A stretch of 64,000 nucleotides of DNA. Origin: Chimonanthus salicifolius (Eukaryota > Streptophyta > Magnoliopsida > Laurales > Calycanthaceae). Under the pieces are notes generated by a model. The model saw only the letters and a program-made list of their open reading frames with translations. It searched no databases and was not told where the DNA came from. A program made the position numbers and the translations under genes. The stretch lies in NCBI GenBank assembly GCA_013350335.1, contig CM023541.1, forward strand, positions 61,445,413-61,509,412, written 5' to 3'. Below are positions 48,601 through 62,796 of this stretch, piece by piece. Within the stretch, counting starts at the first letter, position 1, and every line of letters begins with the position of its first letter.

Positions 48601-51600
48601 GAATGAGAAATGAACAAGAAAGGAATGAAGTGGAAATAGTGGGACTCAACCAGCAAAGGCTAGTTCTTTCATGAGTAGAGATGAAGCGGGCCTTCACTGA
48701 CATAAGCTAGACCACTACTTGTAGTGAGCTTTGTTATATGACATGCTAAAACAGAAACAAAAATGGAAGGGCATATGTTCTCACCAGGTTTAATGTCCCT
48801 GTGGGTGATATTGCGATCGTGACATGACTTGAGAGCCAGCAACTAAACCCAAAAAAGGACATATTAATAATGCAAGTGTTTATAGTACCTGATTGATGAA
48901 ACAATACAAATAAAATAACTAAAAAAACCCACAAAATTTTGATCCACTAATTCAAAAAATAAATTCCATACCAACAAAAGATGACAAGATTCATAATTCT
49001 ACATAAACGAACAGGAATAACAATGGAATGTGTATGGGATCACATTAACCAAACAAAAACTATTTGTTAGTATCCCGGCTTGCCGAGTCCCTATGTTTGT
49101 CAATTCCATGACTCGGGAATAAGCACTTGCTAAGAAGCTTGAAGACTCAAGATAATCAAGAGTGAAGATCGTGCTCCACTGGATTGAAGCTCATCGTATA
49201 TGGCAATCACAACAGGTATTTGGTAATAGATGACTTTAGGTGGTACTCATATCTTAAGAGGACTATCTCTAGGCTTAGTTGAACAAATGGTAAATCTATA
49301 AAGAAATCTAAGAGAGGAAGCTGGACAGTGAACTAGAAGTGAACTTGGAAATATGAAATACGTTCATTGTCAACTCAACCAGTCGTTCTCACAGATCACT
49401 CGGTGAAGACAGGATCGACCTATCGTGGTTGAAAGACTGGTCGGTCAGATTGACAAAGGTTCTGGAACGTAGAACTGTCATTCTGGGTATGCTTCTGATC
49501 GAGAGTCTCGTATGCACCGACCCTCGGTGAAAAGTTGAAACGACCCCTCGTGGTCAACTCGTCAATGATAAACTTATAAGTTCTGGAACTTAGAACTTAG
49601 ATGGACTCTCGAGGAAATAGACATATCGATAGTTTAAGATTGATCGAGAGTACCAGGACCGACTCCTCGATAAAGGGCGATAGGTTGGTCTGAGTAAGAA
49701 TGTTTTCTGGACTTGAAACTTTGTCAGCATAGTGTTGCCCCAGACCAAGCCTCTCATATGGACTGACCTCTCGGTGCCATAAATGTCGACCTATCAACGA
49801 CACCGACCTGTCGACCGGGAAGTAATAAAGCCGTAGAGAGTGCATTTAATGTGCAACGGTCGGGTGGTTGAACGGTAATAAATATGAACACCGACCCATC
49901 GGTGCCACCGAACTGTCGGTATTGGACAGTTTGAAAAATTGTGAAGACTCCTCTATAAATATGAGTGTTATGTGATCGTTTTATTATCTTTCTTGAACTG
50001 AGAAGAGTTATACACTCTAAGGAACGATCAACGCTCTTGTACTGAGAATCATAAACAATTAATCTATTGATTGAGTTTGAAAGTGAGAAAGAGAGGAGGA
50101 AAGAAAAGATATAAACTAGGAAAGCTTTGGTAAAACCAATTTCCTTGTCACCCTGAGATTGTGATTGCTATACGACGGCTACAAGGAGGAGCGTCGGCAC
50201 ACATTGGGTGGGATCTTCAAGAAGCACACATCAGCGAGAAAGAGCTTCAAAGGCAAGTGCTCCTTGGTTTTAATTTTGTTTTTAAAATCTTTGTCCTGAA
50301 AGTGGAATAAGGAGGATTGGCTCCGAAACCACTATAAAAAACTCTAGAGCGTGGTCTCTGACACAGTGGTGGGTGGAATTCACAGCCGATTGAGTGAGGT
50401 GGAATTCCTACTCTAATTGTGAGGGTGTAAGTTCCCACTTAGTGAATTTACAGATAGCTCAAGGTTGAGCGAGTCCTACAGTGGATGTAGGTTGGTAAAC
50501 CGAACCATTATATATGTTGTGTCCTTGTGCTGTTAAAGCTATTTTTTTATATTGATTGTTTAAATAACATGTGGTAACACACACTCACTTGATTATTATA
50601 TCCGCTGCACTAATCAATCATGTAAAATATTTTAAAAGGACCAACGATTTTAGATTGACCTATTCAACCTCCCTCCTCCCCCTCCCCCCCCCCCCCCCTC
50701 CTCCCCCTTCCCCCTTTTCCCTCTCTCTCCCCTCCCCTTCTAGGGTCAATTGTGTTCTAGCTTCTAAAAGGAACTTTCACTATTGGTATTACTATCTTGC
50801 AAAGCAGCATAGTCAGTGGTACAATGAACCTAAAATGAAATTATGAAAAATATACTGTGAGTTGCAACAATATAATGATAAGATCAATAAACGTAAAGAG
50901 AAAGCAAATCACAACCACATAATCAGCATATTGACCAAGAGACTATCAACAAAAAGTGTCATCATGACATTCCGTGACAAACCTACTTTTGAACTACTAA
51001 AATTGTTTCCTGCTATCTTCCATTTACTCCTATTTAGTACCTCTTAAGTCAAATTATTTTTCCAGACTGTGATGCCATATTACTTTCTTTCATCTTAGCA
51101 TTTTCAATATGATTTCAACTTGCTGAATGACTAAATGCATACTACAATATCACTTTTCTCCTCCACAATAAGGTCTCATGTTAAGGCAACTTCTCTATTG
51201 GAGGACGATTTTGTATGATGCTTTCAATATTCACCACCATAGAGGAAATTTCATAAAAAATCAGCAAGGAGCGACAATTCTTTCCTTTCATCCTTATAGA
51301 TGTTTTAAAAAGCCAATGCAATTTCTAGAGTTTTGGGTGACAATGGGTGGAATTCATGTGATGAGGCCTTGGCTATTTGTGTCCCTATATGAAGTTCTTG
51401 ACTCCTAAATAAGTAAATAAATTATTTCAGGGGACACCTAAGTAAATAATTAACCAAGATAATTATCACAACTAGCATGCTAGAGTGACAAAGAAAGGAA
51501 CAAAACTAAATGCATGACTCCAGTTCAGAAATAATGAACATGCAGTGTAACATATTTTACCTCCAGCATCAAACAAAAATTGAAATGTAACAACTATTAA

Positions 51601-54600
51601 AAACAAAGCAGAAGTACATGACTGACAATACTGGGTAGTCAAAGCAACAACATTACTTCCTAGTACCAAGCAATAACATCATAAATTCAAACCGACCACC
51701 ACCAAAAAGATTAACATGCATGCAAATCTCACAAAGATGACATCTAGTAAACAGCATATGTTCATTATGGCTGCATTTGAATGAAGAGAAAGTTCTTAGG
51801 AGAAAATATAGCGGGTTTCTTCTACATCTCGGGTAGTAGAATTTTTTTAGTAGAAAGTAGGATGAATGGTTTCTCCTATGGAGATGATAGAAACCACTCT
51901 CCTGCCAATAAAATTACCAAGCAGGTTACTAAGGAGAATCACCTACGTTTTCCTGCTTTCCCCCATTCCAAATGTATCCTATGTATTCGAACAGTGACAC
52001 ACACACAAGCATTGAGGGGAAAACTAAGAATGGCAAAACCTTCCAGGATTATTAATGCAACATACATACCAACTGCCATATAAGGTTGCGCATTTCCGTC
52101 TTTCCTTCTTCTGTGGTCCTTAACCAATGCCACCATGTGGATGGATGCATTACCTGAATGTTTTTCACGTGTTCATCCCTTTCTCTACCAGTGACTGTTT
52201 TTGTTTCCTCTGCTGTATATATCAGCTTTGACAGTGACAACCCTTCGTTTCGAAACACAAGCCATATTTCCTTCGAACGAGATTCAAATGATTCTACATA
52301 TCTGGCAATATGAAGCAGGCCTTCTTCATGGTGAGAAGCCAGAAATCTAAAGTTGCTTGCGAATATATCGGAGGGATTCCAGATGTATCCCGACTCATGA
52401 ACAAGTGTACCATTCACTTGTAAGCAGTCAGAAGATCCATATTCACATTCATTTTGAAGGGATTCTGATAAAATTGATGATGATAAACCTCTAAGAGAAA
52501 GAGTAGCATTCAAGAAAACCTCCCCAAAATATTTCTCCCGTAACCCACTTAAGTAAGCAGTTGGTCCTCTCTCCACCTGTTTAAAAAGATTATTAGCACA
52601 AGATCGCCATGTATTATATAAAGCAATGGACATTGAGCTCAGACAGTCACAAAAACATTACACTTTTAAATAATAAATTTGAAAAGAGATGGATGAAAAG
52701 ATCTGATTTTGGGTTTTTGCCAGGTTTACCTTATTAGCTTTTGATATAAAAATATCATGAGGAACACCTTCCAAAGAATTCTAGATTAGATTTTTTGGGT
52801 GTTCTAAGGTTCGGGGAAAGACAAGAGTTATTTAGGATCGCTGATCAAGATGGCAAGACAAAAAAAGGAGAGAAGAGATGTGGGAAGGCAAGGATGGAGG
52901 AGAAATAAGGAATCATGGGCACCAATAAAGAGTTGAAAAGGGAGGAGATGACAAGGATGGGAATGAGGAAAGAGGAAGGGAGAGCTGCTAGAAAAGGAAA
53001 TGAAGAAATAAGAAAAAAAAAAAAACCCACGTCGCTGATCATTGCTGGATACCATCTCCTAACAGCATCACTTCTGCCAGTGAAAACTCTTTCTACATAA
53101 TCCAGTGCCCAAGAATGTGAAAATGGGGAAAATAGTAGTCACACACCATTTCATTCTTCCTATATTTTCAGTTTGACTGGATTTTACAAGTTTTGACTAA
53201 GATGGTTTTGACACAACCATGTTAGGAGGTTGTGGCCTGGTCATTGTTGAACCGTTGGTTCAAGCCAGTTTTTGAAAAATTGCATACAACAAAGTCAAAC
53301 TGTAGGTCTTCCTATTATTATCAGTATCAATGAATCTCGATGCAGCACCTATAGCACCAACTTCAGTGCAACATTCTCAAAAAATTTAAAATGTACCACA
53401 TGCCATGACACGTGGGTCCACTCAATGTTCCAAGTATGGCATTTAGATAATCATCTGTTAAAAATTATCCCCAACTACATCATTCAAAAAATAAAAGCCA
53501 ACAATAATTTCTAGGGTTGATTTTGCCCTTTTTTCCCTTTGTTCCTTGTGCCCCTCCCATGTTGTTCTTGTTGTTGGTGAACCTCTAGCGCACTGTTCTC
53601 TACCAATGGAGTTACCATTTCTAAATAATAATAACAATTTTCTATCCATTTGATAGAAGATTCTGATAATGGATGTTCAAATTTGAAATCTTCTTTTTCA
53701 TTCAAAAACTTTTGGTTTCAAGTTCATTCATTCATTTTTATGGCCAATATATATCAAATGTTCAGGCACAAACTTCAAGTGTATGTATCATAGTTTAGAA
53801 ACTTGAAAGAATTCGGCTGAGTCGATGATGTAGACTAGGGTGGGTAGGAGACCCAACCTAGACCACAATGAGATAATAGAACCAATCCGGTGACACCGGG
53901 AATCGGCTAAAGCCAAATAGGAAACTAACACGCAACCCTTTGATAAAATAAGTCCAGTTTAGACTAGATCGGCTGATTTAATCAAACAATATCTACTCAA
54001 ACCAAATCCCAACAGTATTCGGTTGAATGTATGGATGTATGATGTATGTTGGCAGCCCGTTTAGATGCTTGAAAATCAGTTCTTAACTGACCTGAAGCTG
54101 GTGCATCACACGGCCCACTTGCTGGCCCAAAAAAATGAATGCAAACCAGCCCATCATTGACGGAGCTGGCCTGCTAGAAAACCAGCCCCTTTGTTGGCTG
54201 AACGCTGACTGTTATGCAGTCCCAAACAGGCCCTGAATTCAGTCCTTTGCTGGGCCAAACTCAGTCACGTTGTTGGCTGAGGTGGGGTGAATTAGAACCC
54301 TTAATAATCAAGCCTAAACACAATTAAGGAATGGCCGATTGGTCTAAGGAACTTACTTGAACACAAAAGGAGATTACACTCGCCTCCGGGTTACTCCCCA
54401 TCGCTTAACCATTGTGTGTGGATTGAGAGGTTTACACATGTTCGTGGGATTAGTCTCACCTCCAATGTAGGGTGGTGATACCCATGTTACAAAAAAAAAA
54501 AAAAAGAATACACTTACTCCAATTGCAAATCAAACCAAGCCTTGTTCTTATGCAGCTTAGGACTTGGCCTTGTTCCTATGCAGCTTAGGAACCAGGCACT

Positions 54601-57600
54601 ATTATGCAAGAGGGTTTGGTGATTCAGTAGAGAGCAGGAGGCATTTTGGGTCAGAGTCTTGTCAGCCAGATATGGAGTGGAGGAGAAGAGAGGATGGTAT
54701 CTAAGTGGGAATGTGGAGAAATCAGGTTCCTCAATGGTTAAAGCTTGGTGGAAATTAGGCCAAGGGGAAGGCACGGTAGGGAATATGTTTAGACGTAACA
54801 CTAGATTCTTGGTTGGGAAGGGAGATAAAACTCTTTTCTGGAAGCATTTGTGGATAGGAGAGACCCCTAAAGGAAACATTCCCAAGATTGTTCAGGATTT
54901 CAAGGAAGGCCAACACACTTATTTAGGACTACTATAAGAAGGAGGGTAGGCAAATTCTCTAGCAATCTAACTTCCGCAAGGAACTTAGTGTTAGAAAAAC
55001 ATGATATGATGACATTCTTGAGGTAGAACTCACTCTCAAAAGCTAGCTTTTAAAAGAAGGGTGCTTCAAGTATTATATGGAATCATTGGTTTCTCAAATT
55101 AACCGATGTGGGACTTTTGTCACTTCACACCCACCCTCACGTGTAGCTGCGCTCTGCCATTTCCAACTACCAAAATGCCACACTTGCCATTTCCAGCCAT
55201 ATAATCTAAGGCGATGAAGTGGCAATGAAATTACATATAACAATCCATCTGGAGCCCTAGATAGGTCTAGTAGAAATTATCAACCATGTAGATAATTGGA
55301 AAATAGAAAATCCATGATCCTTGCTAGGATTAGTTCTAGAAATGGACCTCATCCACTATCACACTTTTAAGATACCCTTATGATACATAGAACACACTAT
55401 AACAAGTATGACTATCATACAATGTCAAAGTTCTCTCTATGAATCAAATCAAGGGAAAGACAATATAGGTTAGCAATAAGCAATGCTATAAGCACTACAA
55501 TAAAGGATGAGCCACAAGATGTTTTCAAACTAAAAAATTTGAATTAAAGGATGAGCTATAACATATTCGCCTCACCATTATGCGCTTCAAAATGAACAAA
55601 TCATCACTGTCAGTATCATTGGAACAATGATGACTTGATGAATTAGTTTGTGCACCCATGTTATATCGATCAAAACCCAGACTATTAACATGAGAAGTTC
55701 TATTTTTGCTCATTCGGTTCAAGGTATCGTTGTCTTGAGAACAATTCCAATGAAAAGCCAACCAAACTTCACCATATGATCCACGATCAAACCTTCTCTT
55801 TAGTATATACCTAACAACAGGGTTACAATTTTAGAATGAATATGCAAACACAGACAGTTCATGAAACATTTAAATCATGGGATGCAAAAAATAAATAAAT
55901 AAATTGAAATCTTAATCACATAATTTGCTTTGATAAAGGTCTAGCATATTGACTAAATTCAAGAATCATAGTCAAGGTTCAAAAAATGGTAACAGTGGCA
56001 ATATTGGCAGATCAAAAGATAAGTCAAATATATCAGCAGTAGGGGTGTAGATACCAGCGCCAATGCAAAACATCCTATGAAATGTCTACATGTAAGCATG
56101 CAAATAGATGAAAAAATGGCTATGGTGACAATGATGATTTGTCATCATCATCAACATTAGCCACATGACCTGGATTTGGCTTTCTAAGTTCTATAGTTCC
56201 ACTCTACAACATCAAAAATCATAATCACTGTAACACCCCTCCCTCCCGAGAGTAAGATCAAAGTGAAATAGATAAAGATTTCCACGGAGGGAGGCGAGTG
56301 TCACGACGTGAGTCAAGTCCGAGTCCGAAAACTCGACCCTCGACTGGCCCAACCTAGCACGTTCATGGATCGTAGTCCATAATAATATCTTCACATGCTA
56401 GAATAAACAGCTGAAAATAGAAACATACATCTATAAGCATCAATAGTCTGCATTTCCAAAGCAAAAATAAAGTATTCTCCATAAGCCAAACATAAGTATC
56501 CAAACGCATAGTAACTAAAGTTTTTACATCCCCAAAATAAGCTTCCATATAAATTACATTGTCTCCAACTAGACCGAATAGCAGTCAGGCGTGAGCAAGA
56601 TAGACGCTAGGAAAAAGCATAGATAGTTTAGTTTAATTCATTTTGATTTAGTTGGAGACAATTAATTTATAAGGAAGCTTATTTTTGGGATGTAAAAACT
56701 TTAGTTACTATGCGTTTGGATACTTATGTTTGGCTTATGGAGAATACTTTATTTTTGCTTTGGAAATGCAGACTATTGATGCTTATAGATGTATGCTTTA
56801 ATTTCCGCTGTTTATTCTAGCATGTGTAATTGATAATATGGATGTTAATCCATGCACGTGCTAGGTTGGGCCAGTCGAGGGTCGAGTTTTTGGACTCGGA
56901 CTTGACTCGCGTCGTGACACTCGTCTTCCTCCGTGGAAATCTTTACTCTATTTCACTCTGATCTCACTCTCGGGAGGGAGGGGTGTTACAATCTCTGTCA
57001 CTCTAGACCATAATATTCTTCTTTAACGCGTTAATCCAAGTCTTTAAAAGCCTCCCTCCTAGTACCTTCCACAAGAACCTATCAATTCTTTGCACTAGGG
57101 CTGCTTCTAGTCATTTGTATACATGGCACAAATCATTTTAAAAAGCCTCTCCCCATCTTCACCCCTTTAAAGTTCTTCCAAAGTAATCATAATGTAATTC
57201 TAGGTTTTAACAACCTAGAATCCTAAGAACCACAAAAAGAGTTTGGTGTTTAGATCTAAGGAAAAATCTACACCCAAGTTGAATCACCGAAAAATTGGGC
57301 TCAAATATTGAGAAAACCCCAATTCTAACATAGGCTTGAATTAGTTCTCTCACAATAGAAAAGCTTAAATCTCACCTAGGAAAAATCGAATTGTAAAAAT
57401 TCACACACTAAGAATTTACACACTCAATTGAAGAAATTTCAAATCTCAAAATTCTCACAGAAATTCAACAAGAATTTCACAATATAACAAAACCTGAAAG
57501 GTTAGAAGAAAACACAACTCAAACTCATTTATACTTAAAAGGAAAGGGAAAACTTAAAAGAAAGAAAACACAACAAGGGTTGGGCATCCGTTGCATGTCT

Positions 57601-60600
57601 ATCTCTAGGGTGGGCATAAAATTCTTGCCAATCCAGTCACACCCTTATTCCACCGTTGCTATTGTACCACATGTCCCTACTGCATCATCCAGACAATTAG
57701 AAAATTAAACATATATTGAAAGCAAACCAAAAATAGAAGAGCCGTCCTCTCTAAGGCAACACAGAGCTAGCAAAAAATAGAAGAATTAGACAAACCCTAT
57801 GCCTGAAGAGTAAATACAGCAAAATACAAAACAAAGAACAGTAATCATGATTTCATAGTTTCAAGCTATAACTGCTTCAGAGAACAAAAAGCAAGTAGCA
57901 AAACATAAAATCTCACCTGAAACTGTTCTTTTCATATGCAAATGACTCTGAAGTGTTGGAACCACCATCATATAAAGGAACAGATTCAAGCAAACCAAGA
58001 AACCTGGCAAAGCCTTCAGGATTTATGCATTGGCCTTTGCCGCCGTCAATATCCATCCCAAAGTGCAGGCACAAATTCTGGTCATTATATAAACCTATTG
58101 TGTCTCCACCTGAAAGTGGTATCACGTATTATTATATCAAATTCACCATGTAATTAGTTTTATTATGAGAACGTAAAGTCGTCAGAACAAAATCTCTTAT
58201 ATTAACAAGATTTTTTTTTTTTTTATTATTAACGGCACTTTCTTGATGAACAATGTGTGCACAAAGGCCTTCTCCCCATTTAAGAGAAAAATGGAGGCAA
58301 GTAAAACCAGTATATAAATAGAAGCTAGCTCAGTTCAAAAACAAGCAATGTAAAAGAGTGAGTGCAAAACTAAGCTTTTCACTATGGATTTTATGGGTTT
58401 CCCACCAAGTACTTTCTCTAGTTTTTTCACCACCCCATAGGAAACTCAATCAAGGCTAGGTAGTCTATTGGCAACTTCATCGTTTTGTAAATGCGATTCT
58501 TCTCCCCAATCATAAATGATTCTGTTTTCATACCGCCAACATCCTGTAAAATACTTGTACCAAACGACACACATCTTGGATTTGCACTTGGAGGTAGACC
58601 CAAATATGCTGGACAACTTGCAGGTCTAACATCACACAGTTCTTGTAAGCTCCTTGAATGTCTCATTTTCACCACCCCAACCATAAGGCTTTTACTCAAA
58701 CTCACTTAATTGTATTAACAGCCATAGCATCTAAGGCTCTCTTTTGAAACTTTAATAGTCCAAGGAGGAGCATCACAAAATAATGATGTACAGAAATTGC
58801 AAATGAGTAATCATTGACCATCCTTTTTCCAACTCAAATCCCTTCTTGAGAATGACTTCTTTTTATCTATTCACAAGTTTATTGACTCCTCGAGCCACCA
58901 AAGTTAAACAAAAGGGTATGTGGATCAGCCTGCCATAAACCTCTCGTTGCATTGAACAATGATGTCAGTCAATGATCCATTCACCAATACCAAAAAACTT
59001 GTGCTTGCAATGCATGTTTTCATCCATCTTCTGTCTCACATTTCAAAGCCCATTTTTAAGCATATAATTCACAAAAGTTCTAATCTACAAGTTCATACAC
59101 TTTTTCAATGTCTATTTTTATTAATATCCTAGCTTCTTCACACATTTTCTTGAAGGTATCGGGGATCAACTCATTTGCTATCAATACCCCAACTGGTGTT
59201 TTGACTTTCTTTAAAACAATGGTTGTAACTGAAAATTTCTCGTTGTCAAATGCCATATTGATGGACAATCATTAGAATTAGAATAAGCCTAAAGTCCAAA
59301 TACATGACACATCAGTACATTCTTTTGGAACCTTTGTACTTTATAATCTATAGATGACAAGTTTTTAACATATTGATTGAAAAGAAAAGTCCATTTCCCT
59401 TTTGTAAATCCACTTTCTATTCCTAAGTCAACAAAAATCAGAGACCCAAAACCACATGGATTTTCAAAATGAGAATGTAACCATGTTGGAATCTTCACAG
59501 ATTCTCCTAGTACCATCTTAACACTGTCTTCAAGTTGACAAAATATTCTCATACTTCTCAAAATCCAACTAAAATAGTGAAATGTTTATACTTTATTGTT
59601 TTGTGCAAGTGTAAACCTTATAACTTTATAAGCTAGTTTTTATAGATGTCATATTACATTATTTTAATTTCAAAATAAATACATACTTAGATTTGTTCAA
59701 CTTTTATGTTGAATCCACATATCCTATATCTTGTAGTTTGCCAATTTGGACATCTTGTAAAAGAATTGAACCCCAACACATGTACCTGTACTCTTGTAAT
59801 ACAGGGATCATTAAGCAAAACATGTAAAGAACAGATGAACATGAATTTCTATAAAATGAAAACAAGAAGCCTAGATTAATGACCAACAATAAGCATAGGT
59901 TATCAGGGAACTCTTTGATGTAGTACTTACTAGGGCTGGGCACAAGGACTTGAGGTAGAGCTTGTGGTGGGTCATGGCCTTCACAATTCTTACCATCTTT
60001 ACAAGATAGAAATACATAGTCCACATTTTCCTTAAGATTCTCAGATAGGTAAAAACACCCATGCTTGCTTTGTGCCCCTTCAACCTACATCAAGAATAAG
60101 TATATTAGAATTCAAAAAAAACATGAGGTATGAACATCATAATCCAGATACCAAATTACAACGTAAAATTATTGAAGAATGATTCCCTGAGAAATTTTAA
60201 AAAGGGCCCCCAACAATAAAATAAGGACTTCAAGATTTGAAGAACTGTATGATCCTCAACCTGAGGTTTTGCAGTTTCAACTTGTAAGTTTGTATATGTC
60301 GAGTCATGGTTTGATCATCTAGATCAATGAGGACCCCTGATCTTATAACTGGATGAGCTATTCCACAAAAATATCTGATGAGGGCATGAAGCCCGATGAC
60401 TCTCAGTCTGCACTCAATGGACACAGTGAATTCATTAGTGGACTTTGACAAAATTGAGGAAATTGCCTTGTCCCTTATGGACCATTTTGACCAAGATAAC
60501 CCTCATTGGGCACCGTCCAATATCTCGGCCCAGTTGGCTACCAGAAGCGCCATGACCCAATTAGTCCAGCCTGACCCAATTAAGCCAAGGTGTGAACCAA

Positions 60601-62758
60601 TTAAATCAAAAGACCCAGTCACCTTGCAAAACCCTAAATCCAAAGTTGCAACTCCAAAGATCTCTCCTTTGGCCGCCCACTCTCCTAAACTTCCTCTCCA
60701 TGGACGTGTTTGGCTAGCAAAGAATTAGGATCCATCTCCATGAAGATCGAATGCAAGCAAGAGCACTTGGGACTCTTCTAACATTGGACGAATTTGAAGG
60801 AGTAAGCTTAGGATAGGTGTTGCTTTCTCATTGGTCTATTTTTTTTTTCTATTGATTGAATGCATTGCAAATTCGAATCCAGTATGAGAATTCGAATTTT
60901 GCACCTAGTTTTAGGATTTGTTTATTTTTGAATTTCGAGTTTGCAACTAGTTTTTAGGAAATTTTCTAGCTTATTGAATTTCAAATTCGAATTTAGGGTT
61001 TGCAAAAGCCTATAATTTTTATTTGAATTTTTTTGCAAAAGCCTATAAATCAATGTTATCAAACCTGACCCGACCCGCGGGTCAACTGTGACCCAGCTAA
61101 AATACGGGTCGGGTCATTTTAAGACCCTTTTGGATTAAAAACCCTCTGCAACCCGCGGATTCTAATAAACCCGTGACCCTCGACCCTTAAAAACCCTTGG
61201 TTCTTTAAATGAAGAAAATGAAGATGAAGATTTTGGTTCTTTTGAGAATATGATTTTTGGATTATTAATTTTTAGTATTTACAATTAGGGTCTGTGAGAA
61301 GAAAAAAATATTTTTATGAAATATAACTTTAGTTAATAATTTAATATTATTTATAATATTATATTAATAGCACGGGTTTGATCGGGTTTGACTATGGGTC
61401 AACCCGGTTGAACCTTATTTAACCCACCCTTCCTTCAAGACAGGTCGCTCCACGGGCCGGGTTTTAAAACATTGCTATAAATACATGTGTAGTTTTTGAC
61501 TTTTGGCATATTGGAATAATACAAACCTTTTTGGAAATTTTGAAGACTCAAGTCTGAGTTGGTGTTTTGTGAGGCTTCTCAAGCCAAGGCTCGGACTTCA
61601 ATCCAATAAGTACCATGGTTTATTGAATTATGCATGTGTCTTATTGGATTTTAGATTAAGGTTTTAAATTCATTCATCTTTTAATCTACTTTTATTTCAT
61701 TCATTAAAAGTGGAAATTAAAAGAGATAATTAATCTAAACTCCAATAAGCACACTTAATTCCATGGACACTTGTTCGTCTCGGAATTTCATTCGTCGACC
61801 TGTGATAAGGAAGAATCCTTTCTTAAATATTCAATTGGCTGTGCGGGTTCCATTAACGGGAACGTCAATCGGATCCATTATCCTGGGAGCTTGGGCTAAA
61901 AGCAAAAGCCCGCCCCCAAGCCTGCATCAATAGCACACACCCAAAATCAAGACCGACGCAGCCAACAGGATTCGGTCACTATTGATTGTAAATCATACAC
62001 CACAAATACTGCATGCTAAACAGAAAAAGAAATCAAAAAAAAAAAAAATGTCCAAATAAGACACATCTCTCACCTAATGATTAGACAAGGTTGGCAATTC
62101 AAATAGTATCATCATCCACAGCAACAAAGGCTTTATAAATTCAATTTTCAAATTTAGGTTTTAATTGCTTTTTGTGGATAGACTACTGTATTAGAGTTAT
62201 GAATAGCAATTCTTTAGCAACTCGTCCACTTTATACATCACAATGCATTACCAGTTAAGCTCCAGTTCTGCATGGGATGTTCTGTATTCCAAAATAAGCT
62301 AAGCAACATAATTGATCATTTATATCTGTCCACTGGATTTGGTCTTCTGACAGTTCTCTTCTTTCATTTAAAATATCCAAAAAATTTGATGGGTGTAATA
62401 TCCCCACATGCATAGTATTTGTGTTATAAATAATCAATAACCACAATTTGGATGGACCACTCTACCAGGCAGAGTTCTATTTTGCCTTTGGCCTTCTAGT
62501 AACGGAGTTTACTAGGTCTAGTGGCTAGGGCAGGATCTGCACAATTGATTCAAAAATATATATAGAGAGAGAGGTAATAATGTTCTTATTTAAACCTTGT
62601 TATGTAGATTTAGTAAATGGAAGAAAAGAACCTCCTCTATGTTGATAAGTGAACATTCTGGCGATCTTAAAGGTTGCAAATCATCTAGGTGTCCAAGAGG
62701 CCATTGCCCATGAAAACACAATTTGCCAATTCTACTTGTGAGTGCCAACTTTTTTATG

Positions 62759-62796
<38 letters not shown>

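Noticed and set aside
53500..53710. Overlapping minus-strand frames with RRRKR-like composition
   Set aside because: Intron sequence of the PP2C-kinase gene; neither frame has splice sites or similarity to the family.
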